From the NCBI GenBank assembly GCA_050110875.1, contig CP188828.1:2356001-2420000 (forward strand): a DNA stretch of 64,000 nt. Direction: 5' to 3'. Shown one piece after another: positions 1 to 9,084 of this stretch (position 1 is the stretch's first letter; every line of letters starts with the position of its first letter). The notes under the pieces are model-generated. The model was not told where the DNA came from and searched no databases. It saw only the letters and a list, made by a program, of their open reading frames with translations. This DNA is from Methyloligella sp050110875 (GTDB lineage Bacteria > Pseudomonadota > Alphaproteobacteria > Rhizobiales > Methyloligellaceae). The translations under genes were made by a program, and so were the position numbers.

Positions 1-750
1 CGACGGCACGAACAGGATCGCCGTGTCCTGGGTCTCTCCGGTGATGAAGTAGCGGGCCGCCATATCGTCGATATGCTTGGCGACATCGATCTTGATGCGC
101 CGGGCCGCCTCCTTCTGCTCCTGTTCGCCCCGCGCCACGCGGAACGCCTCGAACCCTTCCAGCGGGAACTTGGCGTCGATCACCACGCCCGCCTCGTTGT
201 TCGGCATATGCAGCAGACAGTCCGGCCGCTTCCCGTTGGAAAGGGTCGCCTGGAAGCTATAGCTCCCCATGGGCAGCCCGTCCTTGATGATGGTCTCCAT
301 GCGCATCTGGCCGAACGCGCCGCGCGACTGCTTGTTGGCCAGGATCTGCTGCAGGCTCATCATGTTGGACGATAGATCGGTCAGGTTCTTCTGGGCCGTG
401 TCGATCACCGCCAGCCGCTCGTGCAGCTTGGCGATGCTCTCGTTCGTCTTGCGCGACGTCTCCGAAAGGTCCGACCCGACCCGGTGGCTCATCCGGTCCA
501 GCCGCTCGTTCACCGCTCGCGCCAGATCTCCGTGACGCGACACGCTCACCTCGGCCAGGGTTTGCAGCCGCACCTTCAGCTCCGCCATCTGCTCGTCCTG
601 GATGCGCGCCTCGGAGCGCCGGCGCCCCAGCATCACCATGAACACGACGAACAGGGCGAACAGCAGCAGCACGACGGCCCCCGCCAGCCCCAGCAACACC
701 AGCATGGGCTCGAGGGTATAAGCGCCGATCTGAAGAGGTTCGGTCATCAT
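1..750 (-). CDS. rmuC: DNA recombination protein RmuC, N-terminal part (cut by window edge)
   Basis: The first 250 codons on the minus strand run off the window start with no stop. They read as an RmuC protein: one N-terminal membrane helix (about residues 14-40, ending MVMLGRRR), a long charged coiled-coil stretch, then the start of the conserved RmuC domain (GAFGQMRMETIIKDGLP and VIDAKFPLEGFEAF). RmuC proteins are membrane-anchored, nuclease-fold-like proteins that limit inversions and recombination; the biochemical role is not settled. Two adjacent ATGs (750 and 747) are possible starts, neither with a strong ribosome site. It lies divergently from def, a neighbourhood (rmuC-def-fmt) common in alphaproteobacteria. 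Confidence 0.9.
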   Translation of the reverse strand, partial: MMTEPLQIGAYTLEPMLVLLGLAGAVVLLLFALFVVFMVMLGRRRSEARIQDEQMAELKVRLQTLAEVSVSRHGDLARAVNERLDRMSHRVGSDLSETSRKTNESIAKLHERLAVIDTAQKNLTDLSSNMMSLQQILANKQSRGAFGQMRMETIIKDGLPMGSYSFQATLSNGKRPDCLLHMPNNEAGVVIDAKFPLEGFEAFRVARGEQEQKEAARRIKIDVAKHIDDMAARYFITGETQDTAILFVPS

Positions 751-978
751 CCGCGGCAATCTAAACCGATTCGCGGCGATAAATGAGACCAAAACAGGAA
801 CATGTATGGTGTGTGTAGACGGCGTGTGTAGAAATGGCCGGTCCGGGTTGGGGGGAGCAGCAGGCTTCGCTCCTGGACCCCCGGCACAAGGCTGCAGGAC
901 GGACGGTGGCGGGCGACCGCCTGGAGCACCGCGCCTCGCCATTGACCGATCACCTCCGCGCCCTTATTTCAGCCGCGT

Positions 979-1497
979 ATGGCAAAGCTTCCTATCGTTA
1001 CCGTCCCGGATCAGATCCTGCGCGATCAAGCGACCCCCGTCGAAGATATCGACGAGAGCTTGAAGACGCTGATCGACGACATGTTCGAGACTATGTACGA
1101 CGCGCCCGGCATCGGCCTCGCCGCGCCCCAGATCGGCGTGCGCCGCCGGCTGATCGTCATGGATCCGGCCCGGGACGAAGACGATCCGGCGCCGCTGGTG
1201 ATGATCAATCCGGAGATTCTGGAGCGATCCGAGGAGCTTCGCACCCATGAGGAGGGTTGCCTCTCGATCCCCGAATACACGGCGGAGATCGAGCGCCCCC
1301 AACGCACCCGGGTCCGTTACATCGACGCTGAAGGCACGATCCAGGAAGAGGACTTCATGGATCTCTGGTCGACCCTCGTGCAGCACGAGATCGACCATCT
1401 GAACGGCGTGCTCTTCATCGATTACCTCTCCAGGCTGAAGCGCGACATGGTCGTCCGCAAGCTGACAAAGCAGAAACGCGCCGAGCAGCCCGCTTAA
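979..1497 (+). CDS. def: Peptide deformylase
   Basis: A 172-residue protein that removes the N-formyl group from nascent proteins in the cytoplasm, using a divalent metal. All three signature motifs are present: GIGLAAPQ (about 45-52), EGCLS with the metal-binding Cys (about 91-95), and QHEIDHLNG (about 135-143) with the two metal-binding His and the catalytic Glu. Length is normal for type I deformylases. The start ATG sits just upstream of the family-typical N-terminus. fmt, the partner that adds the formyl group, lies 1.6 kb downstream on the same strand, but two unrelated genes separate them. Confidence 0.97.
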   Translation: MAKLPIVTVPDQILRDQATPVEDIDESLKTLIDDMFETMYDAPGIGLAAPQIGVRRRLIVMDPARDEDDPAPLVMINPEILERSEELRTHEEGCLSIPEYTAEIERPQRTRVRYIDAEGTIQEEDFMDLWSTLVQHEIDHLNGVLFIDYLSRLKRDMVVRKLTKQKRAEQPA

Positions 1498-1586
1498 AGG
1501 TTGGGCAATACCCACCTCCCGTTGGTGGCTCAAACCCCATTTCTGCGGTATTTTCAATTGATCGAACGCGGGGGATGGGGGAGTTG

Positions 1587-2561
1587 ATGAAGTGGGCTGC
1601 CGGCGTTCTCGTCTGCGCACTCACAGTTGGGATAGGGAGCAATCCGGCCCTGGCCGTTGAAGGGCCGATCGCTGCTGGCCCGATCGGCGGCATCGATATC
1701 CACGCCGGTCAATTGCCCCCGGCCGGTCTCTATGGCGGCGCTCTCGGCTATTTTGCCGGCACCACGGACTTCAAGGGCCCCGACGGCGAGACTTTGCCGG
1801 ACTTCAGGGACGCCGATCTGAAGAGGCAATATCTGGCGCCGTATCTGATGTACGTGCCGGACTGGAAAGTGCTCGACGGATCGGTCGGCATTGTCGGCTA
1901 TCTTCCCATGGGCAACCAATGCGGCCATCTGTTCGTGGGCGAGGCGGAAAACTGCAGCACCGGGTTCGGCGACCCTTATGTCGAGCTGGACTGGTCGCGC
2001 TCCTTCGGCCACTACCGGCCGTCCCGCGATCCCGAGGCCTATCCCATCTTCGAAGGGCTCTCGGTCCTCTTCGGCTTCGGCGTAACCTTTCCCGTCGGAA
2101 GTTACGACGACGACGACCGGCTCGAGCAGGTGCTCAGCATGAGCACCAATATCTGGGATTTCTCTCCCACAGTCGGCATCACCTACGCGACGCCTCCCAT
2201 TTTGTTGGAAGGGACCGAATTCAGTGCCAGGTTCTTCTGGAACAACTACCTGAAGAATCCGTCCTCCCGATACACCACCGGCGATCTGCTCAATATCGAC
2301 TTCGCCATCACCGAGCGTTGGGGGCGCTACCAATTCGGCCTTGCCGGATATTACGCATGGCAAGTGGAGGACGACAGATGGGACAGATTCGCCCTTCCGG
2401 CCCATGGCTGGCAGGTGGAGAGCTTAGGAATTGGTCCGATCGTCAACTACGACATGCCCGAATACGACGCCTCGCTTAAGGTGAAATCGTTTTTCACGGT
2501 GCATGAGCGCAACGCGATCGAGGCATGGTACGTGGTCTTCGGCTGGTTTCAGAAGTTCTGA
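1587..2561 (+). CDS. Putative outer-membrane beta-barrel protein (MetA-pathway / 'transporter' family-like)
   Basis: A secreted protein of 324 residues with signal peptide MKWAAGVLVCALTVGIGSNP followed by ALA. The mature part shows alternating aromatic and polar strands and ends in a terminal aromatic (GWFQKF), as expected of an outer-membrane barrel. It resembles the PF13557-type 'phenol meta-pathway / transporter' barrels (segments IVGYLPMG, FGDPYVELDWSR, GLSVLFGFGVTFPVG). An ATG at 1575 is possible, but the one at 1587 has GGGGAG seven bases upstream and gives a better signal peptide. It interrupts the def-fmt pair. Substrate unknown; family placement is from memory of motifs. Confidence 0.6.
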   Translation: MKWAAGVLVCALTVGIGSNPALAVEGPIAAGPIGGIDIHAGQLPPAGLYGGALGYFAGTTDFKGPDGETLPDFRDADLKRQYLAPYLMYVPDWKVLDGSVGIVGYLPMGNQCGHLFVGEAENCSTGFGDPYVELDWSRSFGHYRPSRDPEAYPIFEGLSVLFGFGVTFPVGSYDDDDRLEQVLSMSTNIWDFSPTVGITYATPPILLEGTEFSARFFWNNYLKNPSSRYTTGDLLNIDFAITERWGRYQFGLAGYYAWQVEDDRWDRFALPAHGWQVESLGIGPIVNYDMPEYDASLKVKSFFTVHERNAIEAWYVVFGWFQKF

Positions 2562-2564
2562 GAC

Positions 2565-2885
2565 TCAGCAGTTCGCCTCGACCAGACTCTGGCCGGCACT
2601 GACCAGGTTCGGGTCGGTTGTCAGTTCCAGCACCTTGTGGGCGTCGCTGCAGTTCTGGGCCGGATCGTCATTGGCCGAGGCGCGCAGGCCATAGAACATC
2701 CCGACCATTTCGTTTTCCACCTGCGAATTGTCGATTAGCCGGGTGCAAGCATCCACGATCTCGGGATTTGAGCCTTGGCCCTGGGTGCAGATCGCGAAAT
2801 CCTGCTCCAGCGTGTCGTAGGCGGTCGCGGGCGCGCTTGCGAGCAGCATGATGCCGAGCAGCGGCAGAAGAAGCTTAGTAGGCAT
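2565..2885 (-). CDS. Small secreted hypothetical protein
   Basis: A 106-residue protein with a clear Sec signal peptide (MPTKLLLPLLGIMLLASAPA, cleavage near TAYD). The mature part is about 83 residues with four cysteines (ICTQ, DACTRL, QNCSDA and the final EANC), which could form two disulfides in the periplasm. The helical layout (FAICTQ...ACTRLI) faintly recalls Sel1/tetratricopeptide-like periplasmic proteins, too weak to assign. It converges on the outer-membrane gene upstream, with stops four bases apart. Function unknown. Confidence 0.6.
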   Translation of the reverse strand: MPTKLLLPLLGIMLLASAPATAYDTLEQDFAICTQGQGSNPEIVDACTRLIDNSQVENEMVGMFYGLRASANDDPAQNCSDAHKVLELTTDPNLVSAGQSLVEANC

Positions 2886-3082
2886 TGTTCGTCTCTCCCT
2901 AGACTTACAGGCGTCGTCTGAGAGACCAGTTTAGCGCCAAAATCACAGCATGCAGCAAGGATTGCAATCAGAGGCGCGATTCAACCGTAAGAGCATCAGC
3001 CCATTGGCTTTTTTATCTTCTGTCAGATCGGCGAAATCGAACGTCTCTTCCCGATCCGAGATGTCGTGCTAAACACCCGCCC

Positions 3083-4009
3083 ATGCGCATCGTCTTCATG
3101 GGGACGCCGGATTTCGCCGTCCCCACCCTCAAAGCGATTCTGGCGGCGGGTCACGAGGTCGTCGCGGTTTACAGCCAGCCGCCGCGCGCCGCCGGCCGTG
3201 GCATGAAGCTGCGGCTTTCGCCGGTGCATGCCTTTGCCGAGGAGCAGGGGCTTCCCGTCTTCACGCCGGAGAGTCTGAAACCGGACGAAGAGCAGACGCG
3301 GTTCGCATCCCATAAAGCCGATGCTGCCGTGGTGGTCGCCTACGGTTTGATCCTGCCGCAAGCGGTTCTCGATGCGCCGAAGGAAGGGTGCTTCAACGTG
3401 CATGCGTCCCTTCTGCCGCGCTGGCGCGGCGCCGCCCCGATCCAGCAGGCAATCATGGAAGGAGACGAGAAGACCGGCACCACCATCATGCGCATGGATG
3501 AAGGTCTCGATACCGGCGCGATCTGTCTTCAGCTCGATCTGCCGATCCCGCCCGACATGACCGCCGGCCGGCTCCACGATGCCCTGGCCGAGCAAGGCGC
3601 CGCGCTGATGGTGGAAGCGCTTTCACGCGCGGAGGAAGGGAAACTCGATTGCATGCCGCAGCCAGAGGAGGGGGCGGTCTACGCGGCGAAGATCTCCTCC
3701 GCCGACGGCCGGATCGATTGGACGAAGCCGGCAAGCGAGATCCATGATCGGATCCGGGGCTTGAGCCCCTATCCCGGCGCCTGGTGCGAGATCGAGCGGG
3801 ACGGAAAACGCGAGCGCCTCAAGCTGTTGCGATCCGAGCTGGCGGAGGGAAAAGGTGAGCCCGGCGCGGTGATCGCCGAGCCCTTGGTCGTGGCTTGCGG
3901 CAAGGGCGCGGTCCGGCTTCTAGAGCTTCAGCGGGCGGGCAAGCGTCCCATGAACGCGGAAGACTTCTTGCGCGGTGTGAAGTTGGGATGCGGCGAGCAT
4001 CTGTTTTGA
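3083..4009 (+). CDS. fmt: Methionyl-tRNA formyltransferase
   Basis: A 308-residue enzyme that formylates Met-tRNA(fMet) from 10-formyltetrahydrofolate. The N-terminal domain has the family opening MRIVFMGTPDFAVPTL, then PPRAAGRGMK, the folate-site segment NVHASLLPRWRGAAPIQ (about 110-126) with the catalytic Asn-His, and MDEGLDTG. The C-terminal OB-like domain follows (IRGLSPYPGAW). Length is normal. It pairs functionally with def upstream, and truA follows after a minus-strand insert. Confidence 0.98.
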   Translation: MRIVFMGTPDFAVPTLKAILAAGHEVVAVYSQPPRAAGRGMKLRLSPVHAFAEEQGLPVFTPESLKPDEEQTRFASHKADAAVVVAYGLILPQAVLDAPKEGCFNVHASLLPRWRGAAPIQQAIMEGDEKTGTTIMRMDEGLDTGAICLQLDLPIPPDMTAGRLHDALAEQGAALMVEALSRAEEGKLDCMPQPEEGAVYAAKISSADGRIDWTKPASEIHDRIRGLSPYPGAWCEIERDGKRERLKLLRSELAEGKGEPGAVIAEPLVVACGKGAVRLLELQRAGKRPMNAEDFLRGVKLGCGEHLF

Positions 4010-4012
4010 CAC

Positions 4013-4471
4013 CTAGGTCAAATCGTCTTCCGTCACGTCGATCGTGTCCGCATGGCCGAAGCCTTTGCTGTAGTCGAGCACCGAGATCACCTTCGGCACC
4101 ACGCGGACCACATGCACCTCCGACGCCTCGGGGATCGGCATATCGCTGTATTCGGGATATTTCTGCGCCATCAGCGACATAGCCTGCTCCACGCTCGTAT
4201 CGTCGATGAAGGCATGCGCGGCCATGGAGATTCCCTCGATGGCCATCGGATTGGAGACGTCGTGGTCGATGGTGAGCGAGACCCGGTTGTCATGTGCGAG
4301 ATTGGCGGCCTTCTGGCTGTCGCGGCCGCAAATGAAATAGAGGGTGAGCCCGTGATTGCCGAAACCGACGGTCGTGACTTGCGGCCAGCCGTCGGGCCGC
4401 AAGGTGCCGACGCTCATGATGCGGTTGTCGTTGAGAATGGAGAACGCCTTATCCTTCAGAGACTGTTCCAT
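4013..4471 (-). CDS. Pyridoxamine 5'-phosphate oxidase-family (split-barrel) protein
   Basis: A 152-residue cytoplasmic protein with the PPOX split-barrel flavin-binding fold: an N-terminal strand pair with GTLRPDGWPQVTTVGF (about 22-37), then ICGRDSQKAANLAHDNRVSL (about 48-67), typical of small FMN- or F420-binding proteins. It lacks the features of true PdxH, so a vitamin B6 role should not be assumed; a general FMN-dependent reductase is more likely. It lies on the minus strand between fmt and truA, its stop four bases after the fmt stop, breaking the usual fmt-truA order. Confidence 0.75.
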   Translation of the reverse strand: MEQSLKDKAFSILNDNRIMSVGTLRPDGWPQVTTVGFGNHGLTLYFICGRDSQKAANLAHDNRVSLTIDHDVSNPMAIEGISMAAHAFIDDTSVEQAMSLMAQKYPEYSDMPIPEASEVHVVRVVPKVISVLDYSKGFGHADTIDVTEDDLT

Positions 4472-4552
4472 AACCCTATCTGCCTATGCCATTGAAACGA
4501 GATTTCCCAGCTCCACGGCCGAGGATCGAGCAGGACGCCGTCACGATCAACC

Positions 4553-5290
4553 ATGCCCCGCTATAAGCTGACAATCGAATATGACGGCACGCCCTATTGC
4601 GGCTGGCAGATGCAGGAAAATGCACCCAGCGTGCAGGCGCATCTGGCCGATGCGGTGAAGTCGTTCTCCGGCGAGGATTTCGTCCCGCGCGGGGCCGGGC
4701 GCACCGATACCGGCGTCCATGCCCTCGGTCAGGTCGCTCATCTCGATCTCGCCAAGGAATGGAATCCGGAGACCGTCCGCGATGCCATCAACGCCCATCT
4801 CAGGCCGCAGCCGATCGTCGTGCTGGACTGCGCGGCGGTGGGCGACGATTTCGATGCGCGCTTCTCGGCGATGAAGCGCCATTACCTCTATCGCATCGTC
4901 AATCGCCGAAGCCCGCTCGCCCTCGACAAGGATCGCGCCTGGCCGGTTTTCCGCCCCCTCGATACCGATGCCATGCACGAGGCGGCACAGGTTCTCGTCG
5001 GCCGCCACGATTTCTCCACCTTCAGGGCAGCGGAATGTCAGGCGAATTCGCCGGAGAAGACCCTGGATTTCCTCGAGGTCAGCCGACATGGAGAAGAGAT
5101 CGCGATCCGCACCCATGCCCGGTCCTTCCTGCATACCCAAGTCCGCTCTATGGTCGGCTCTCTGAAGCGCGTGGGGGAAGGCAGTTGGACAGCGCAGGAT
5201 CTGAAGGCCGCATTGGAGGCCCGCGACCGTGCAGCTTGCGGTCCGCTCGCCCCGCCTTGCGGCCTATACCTCACACAGGTCGACTATTGA
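4553..5290 (+). CDS. truA: tRNA pseudouridine(38-40) synthase TruA
   Basis: A 245-residue enzyme that converts uridines 38-40 in the anticodon stem-loop to pseudouridine. It starts with the family-typical RYKLTIEYDGTPYCGWQ, carries the catalytic Asp in GAGRTDTGVHALGQ (about 46-59), then RHYLYRIVNR and the C-terminal RSFLHTQVRSMVGSL. Length and motifs are complete. murJ begins 11 bases after its stop, so the two are likely co-transcribed. Confidence 0.98.
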   Translation: MPRYKLTIEYDGTPYCGWQMQENAPSVQAHLADAVKSFSGEDFVPRGAGRTDTGVHALGQVAHLDLAKEWNPETVRDAINAHLRPQPIVVLDCAAVGDDFDARFSAMKRHYLYRIVNRRSPLALDKDRAWPVFRPLDTDAMHEAAQVLVGRHDFSTFRAAECQANSPEKTLDFLEVSRHGEEIAIRTHARSFLHTQVRSMVGSLKRVGEGSWTAQDLKAALEARDRAACGPLAPPCGLYLTQVDY

Positions 5291-5300
5291 GCGGCGCCGA

Positions 5301-6926
5301 ATGATCCGTCACGTCTTCACCGTCGGCGGGTTCACCCTGCTGTCCCGTATCACCGGCTTCATCCGCGATGTCGTGCTGGCCGCCGTGTTGGGTGCCGGCC
5401 CGATCGCCGATGCCTTCTTCGTCGCCTTCCGCCTGCCCAACCATTTCCGCGCCATCTTGGCCGAGGGCGCCTTCAACGCCGCCTTCGTGCCGGCCTATGC
5501 CCGGGAGCTGGAGCAGGCGGGGCAAGCGCGCGCGCGTCTCTTTGCCGACCGGGTCGCCGCCGCTCTGCTCGCGGTCAATATTCTGCTTCTGGCATTGGCG
5601 CTCTTCTTCACGCCGCAGCTTGTGGGCTTGCTCGCCCACGGCCTGAAGGACGATCCGGAGCGCTTCCAGCTCGCCGTCACCCTCACCCGCATCACCTTTC
5701 CGGCACTGCTGCTGGTCTCGCTCCAAACCCTGATTTCCGGCGAGCTGAATGCCAATAACCGCTTCGCCGCTGCGGCGGGCGCGCCGATCCTGCTCAATCT
5801 CTGCATGATTGGGGCGCTTCTGCTGGCCTTCTGGTTTCCCACCGCCGGCCACGCCGCCGCCTGGGGCGTTCTGGCCGCCGGTGTTGCCCAGCTCCTTCTG
5901 GTCGGCATCGATGCGGAGCGCCACGGTTTCGGCCTGCGCTTGCGGCTTCCCGTTCTCGACCAGCCGACCCGCCGCTTTCTAAAGGCCCTGGGGCCCGCCA
6001 TCATCGGCGCCGGCGGCGTCCAACTCGCCCTCTTCGCCGACACGCTGATCGCGAGCTTCCTGCCCGCCGGCGCCCTGTCGGCCCTCTACTATGCCGACCG
6101 CATCAACCAGCTTCCCATCGGCGTGGTGGGCATCGCCGTCGGGATCGTGCTCTTGCCGGAGATGTCGAAACGCCTTGCGGCGAACGACAAGCAAGGCGCC
6201 GCCGAGGCCCAGAGCCGCGGCATCCAGCTCGCGCTGCTGCTCACCCTGCCGGTGCTGGCGGCGAGCCTCACGATCCCCGATCTCATCATGCGTGCGCTGT
6301 TCGCCCGCGGCGCGTTCACGGCGGAAGATGCCGCCGCGGCCGGTGCGACCCTCGCCGCCTATGCCATCGGCATGATCCCCTTCGTGCTGATGCGCAGCTT
6401 CACCGCGCCCTTCTTCGCCCGGGGCGACACGGCGACGCCGGTCATGGCGGCGCTCTCCGCCGCCGCCATCAATATCGGCCTGAAATTCCTGCTCATGGGG
6501 CCGCTCGCCCAGGTCGGCCTGGCGCTTGCGACCGCCATCGGCGCCTGGATCAATCTCGGGCTGCTGATCTGGTTCGCCAAGCGCCGGGGCTTCGCCCTGT
6601 CGCCGGCGAGGCTCGGGCCACCGGTCTTGAAGCTCTTGGCGGCAGGCCTCGTGCTCGCAGGCGCGATCTATGGGGCTTACCTGGTCCTGCCCGGTCTTTT
6701 GGAGGACCTTCCCGCCTTCCGCGACGAGACCGCGCTGGGAATCCTCATCGTCATCGGCGGCTTGGTCTACGGGCTGATGCTGTTTGTGCTGCTGGGCAAG
6801 GGTTGGCTGCGCGGTCTCCTGCGCGAGGCGGGCAGCGGCAACCTGACGGCGAAGGATCTGGCCGAAGAGGAAGAGGCCCGCGCCATCTCCGGCGCCCCGA
6901 CGGGCGAGGGGACCGAAGGGCGTTGA
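5301..6926 (+). CDS. murJ: Lipid II flippase MurJ
   Basis: A 541-residue polytopic inner-membrane protein of the MOP superfamily that flips lipid II for peptidoglycan synthesis. Recognisable features are the N-terminal FTLLSRITGFIRDVVLAAVL, FRLPNHFRAILAEGAFNAAF, the YYADRINQLPIGVVGIAVG helix in the middle, and about 14 hydrophobic segments overall. The open frame extends upstream to 5229 inside truA, but the ATG at 5301 matches the conserved family N-terminus (MIRHVFTVGG). The C-terminus ends in an acidic tail. It converges on murI, another peptidoglycan gene. Confidence 0.96.
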   Translation: MIRHVFTVGGFTLLSRITGFIRDVVLAAVLGAGPIADAFFVAFRLPNHFRAILAEGAFNAAFVPAYARELEQAGQARARLFADRVAAALLAVNILLLALALFFTPQLVGLLAHGLKDDPERFQLAVTLTRITFPALLLVSLQTLISGELNANNRFAAAAGAPILLNLCMIGALLLAFWFPTAGHAAAWGVLAAGVAQLLLVGIDAERHGFGLRLRLPVLDQPTRRFLKALGPAIIGAGGVQLALFADTLIASFLPAGALSALYYADRINQLPIGVVGIAVGIVLLPEMSKRLAANDKQGAAEAQSRGIQLALLLTLPVLAASLTIPDLIMRALFARGAFTAEDAAAAGATLAAYAIGMIPFVLMRSFTAPFFARGDTATPVMAALSAAAINIGLKFLLMGPLAQVGLALATAIGAWINLGLLIWFAKRRGFALSPARLGPPVLKLLAAGLVLAGAIYGAYLVLPGLLEDLPAFRDETALGILIVIGGLVYGLMLFVLLGKGWLRGLLREAGSGNLTAKDLAEEEEARAISGAPTGEGTEGR

Positions 6927-6961
6927 GGGTAAAGAGAGACTAGGTCCTATGCGCGGCGAGT

Positions 6962-7036
6962 GGGGGCCCTTCTCCTCATAATGAGGGCGAGCGTAGCTCG
7001 CGTCTCGAACCATGAGGTCTCAGCCTCATCGCAGCC
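6962..7036. repeat. Palindromic intergenic element between murJ and murI
   Basis: The gap between the convergent murJ and murI genes holds small inverted repeats: CCTCATAATGAGG near 6973-6986, CGAGCGTAGCTCG at about 6988-7000, and two CATGAGG/CCTCAT arms near 7011-7028. The pattern (TCAT..ATGAGG, GAGC..GCTC) resembles the short palindromic elements scattered through Hyphomicrobiales genomes. It may also serve as a two-way transcription stop. Confidence 0.45.
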
Positions 7037-7038
7037 CC

Positions 7039-7866
7039 CTAAAGATCCACCTGCTCGATATCCTTCGACTCGAGTTTCCGCCCTAGGAAGATCTCGCCGA
7101 CCCGGGCGAAGCGCTCCGGCGAATCCGTTGCGAAGATCTTGGCGGTCTTGTCCGGCGCTGGCGCTTCGCTGCTCTCCAGCCCGAGCTCGGCCAAAGCCTC
7201 CGCCACGGCATTGGCGGTGGTCCGCGCCGAATCCACGATGGCGACGTCCCGTCCGGCCACCTCGCCCAGCATCTTGGCCAGCACCGGGAAATGGGTGCAG
7301 CCGAGAACGAGCGTATCCGGTGCATCCGCTTCCGCGAAGACCGTCGCGAGATACTGCTCGGCCGCTGCCCGCGCCGCCGGCCCGTCCGTCCAGCCTTCCT
7401 CCGCCATGGCGACGAAGACCTGGCAGGGCTGCTGCAGTACGCGGATATCCTCGACCAGCGCATGGATCGCCCGGACATAGGCATTGCCTTTGACCGTGCT
7501 CTCCGTGGCCAGCACAGCGATATGCTTGTTTCGTGTCGCGGCCACGCCGGCCGCCGCCCCCGGCTCGATCACCCCGATCACCGGCACCGGCGAAAGCGCC
7601 TCCGACAGCGGGCCGATCGCGACCGCCGAGGCCGTGTTGCAAGCGATCACCACCATCTTCACGCCTTCCGCCAGCAGAAGCCGTGTCGCCTGCAGGGCAT
7701 AGGCCTGGATGGTCGCGGGGCTCTTGGTGCCGTATGGAAGCCGTGCCGTATCGCCGAGATAGACGAAGCGCTCGTGGGGTAGCCGCTCCGTCATGGCGCG
7801 AAGCACCGTCAGCCCGCCCATGCCGGAATCGAAGACACCTATGGGGCGCGTATCGCCTTGGCTCAT
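7039..7866 (-). CDS. murI: Glutamate racemase
   Basis: A 275-residue enzyme that makes D-glutamate for peptidoglycan. It opens with IGVFDSGMGGLTVLRAM and has both catalytic cysteines, in VVIACNTASA (about residue 76) and VLGCTHFPVLAKML (about 190), plus YLGDTARLPYGTKS. Complete and of normal length. The start is the ATG at 7866. It is the last gene of the minus-strand block that starts at rpmH, with dapE 18 bases upstream, so peptidoglycan precursor genes are clustered. Confidence 0.97.
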   Translation of the reverse strand: MSQGDTRPIGVFDSGMGGLTVLRAMTERLPHERFVYLGDTARLPYGTKSPATIQAYALQATRLLLAEGVKMVVIACNTASAVAIGPLSEALSPVPVIGVIEPGAAAGVAATRNKHIAVLATESTVKGNAYVRAIHALVEDIRVLQQPCQVFVAMAEEGWTDGPAARAAAEQYLATVFAEADAPDTLVLGCTHFPVLAKMLGEVAGRDVAIVDSARTTANAVAEALAELGLESSEAPAPDKTAKIFATDSPERFARVGEIFLGRKLESKDIEQVDL

Positions 7867-7884
7867 CGGATGCGTCCCGCTTGG

Positions 7885-9066
7885 CTAGCTTGCCGTGCCA
7901 CCGTCGAAATAGAGCTCGAGAAACCGCCGATAGATCACGGCGAGCTTCTCCAGATCGGATACCGCGACCCGCTCATCCACCTGATGCATGGACTCCGTGG
8001 TCAGGCCGAACTCCACCACTGGGCAGTAATCCTTGATGAAGCGCGCATCCGATGTCCCACCCGCCGTGGAAAGCTCAGGCGTCAGCCCGGTGACATCGCT
8101 GATCGCCTCCGCCAGCAGGGTGCTGAGGGTGCCCGGCTCCGTCACGAAGACCGGATTGGCCGGCTCGTATTCAAAAATGGCCTCCAGCCCTGTGCCCTCC
8201 AGTGTCGCGAAAGCCTTCTCCCGCGCCCAGGATTGCAGTGATTGCGGCGTGTGGTCGTCATTGTAGCGGATATTGAACAGCGCTTCCGCGCGTGCCGGGA
8301 TGACATTGGTCGCCGGGTTTCGCACGTCGATGGTCGTCACCTCCAGATTGGACGGCGCGAAATGCGCGTTGCCGTGATCGAGAGGTTCCTCGTAGAGCTT
8401 GGAAAGCACGGCGATCAGCCCGCGGATCGGATTGTTGGCCAGCGCCGGATAGGCGACGTGGCCTTGCACGCCCTTGATGGTGACCTTGCCATTGAGGCTG
8501 CCGCGCCGGCCGATCTTGATGGTTTCCCCGAGCTGGGTCGCATTGGTGGGCTCGCCCACGACGCAGTGGTCCAGCACCTCGTCATGCGCCGCCATCCATT
8601 GCAGCACCTTCTCCGTGCCGTTGACGGCGGGGCCTTCCTCGTCACCCGTGATGAGGACGCTGATCGAGCCGGCGGGCTCGCCGCGCGTGAAGTCGAGATA
8701 GTCGAGCGCGGCCGTGATGAAAGCAGCCACGCCGCCCTTCATGTCGGAGGCGCCGCGGCCGTAGAGCAGGCCCTGATCGATATCGCCGGCGAAGGGCGGA
8801 TGGGTCCACGCCTCATCGTCGCCGGGGGGCACCACATCCGTATGGCCGGCGAAGCAGAGATGCGGCCGGCCCGTGCCGATGCGCGCATAGAGGTTGTCGA
8901 CCGTCGGCGTGCCCGCCGCCTCGAAGGGAAGGCGGTGACAGGTGAACCCGGCGGCTTCCAGCTTCTTCTGCAGGAGATCGAGCGCGCCGCCTTCCTCGGG
9001 CGTGACGCTCTCGCAGCGGATCAGCCCTTGGGCAAGATGCACGGCGTCTTCGGAAAGAGAGCCCAT
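7885..9066 (-). CDS. dapE: Succinyl-diaminopimelate desuccinylase
   Basis: A 393-residue M20-family zinc hydrolase that converts N-succinyl-LL-diaminopimelate to LL-diaminopimelate in the lysine/peptidoglycan pathway. Metal and catalytic motifs are visible: FAGHTDVVPPGD (about 69-80), YGRGASDMKGG (about 102-112), TGDEEGPAVNGT (about 136-147), and the late TAGGTSDARF. Length is normal. Together with dapD two genes upstream it supplies meso-diaminopimelate; a DUF805 gene sits between them. Confidence 0.97.
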   Translation of the reverse strand: MGSLSEDAVHLAQGLIRCESVTPEEGGALDLLQKKLEAAGFTCHRLPFEAAGTPTVDNLYARIGTGRPHLCFAGHTDVVPPGDDEAWTHPPFAGDIDQGLLYGRGASDMKGGVAAFITAALDYLDFTRGEPAGSISVLITGDEEGPAVNGTEKVLQWMAAHDEVLDHCVVGEPTNATQLGETIKIGRRGSLNGKVTIKGVQGHVAYPALANNPIRGLIAVLSKLYEEPLDHGNAHFAPSNLEVTTIDVRNPATNVIPARAEALFNIRYNDDHTPQSLQSWAREKAFATLEGTGLEAIFEYEPANPVFVTEPGTLSTLLAEAISDVTGLTPELSTAGGTSDARFIKDYCPVVEFGLTTESMHQVDERVAVSDLEKLAVIYRRFLELYFDGGTAS

Positions 9067-9084
9067 CGGCCGGAATTCCTGTCG

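Noticed and set aside
4013..4471. PdxH pyridoxamine-phosphate oxidase
   Set aside because: The split-barrel fold is there, but the length and motifs are those of the broader PPOX family.
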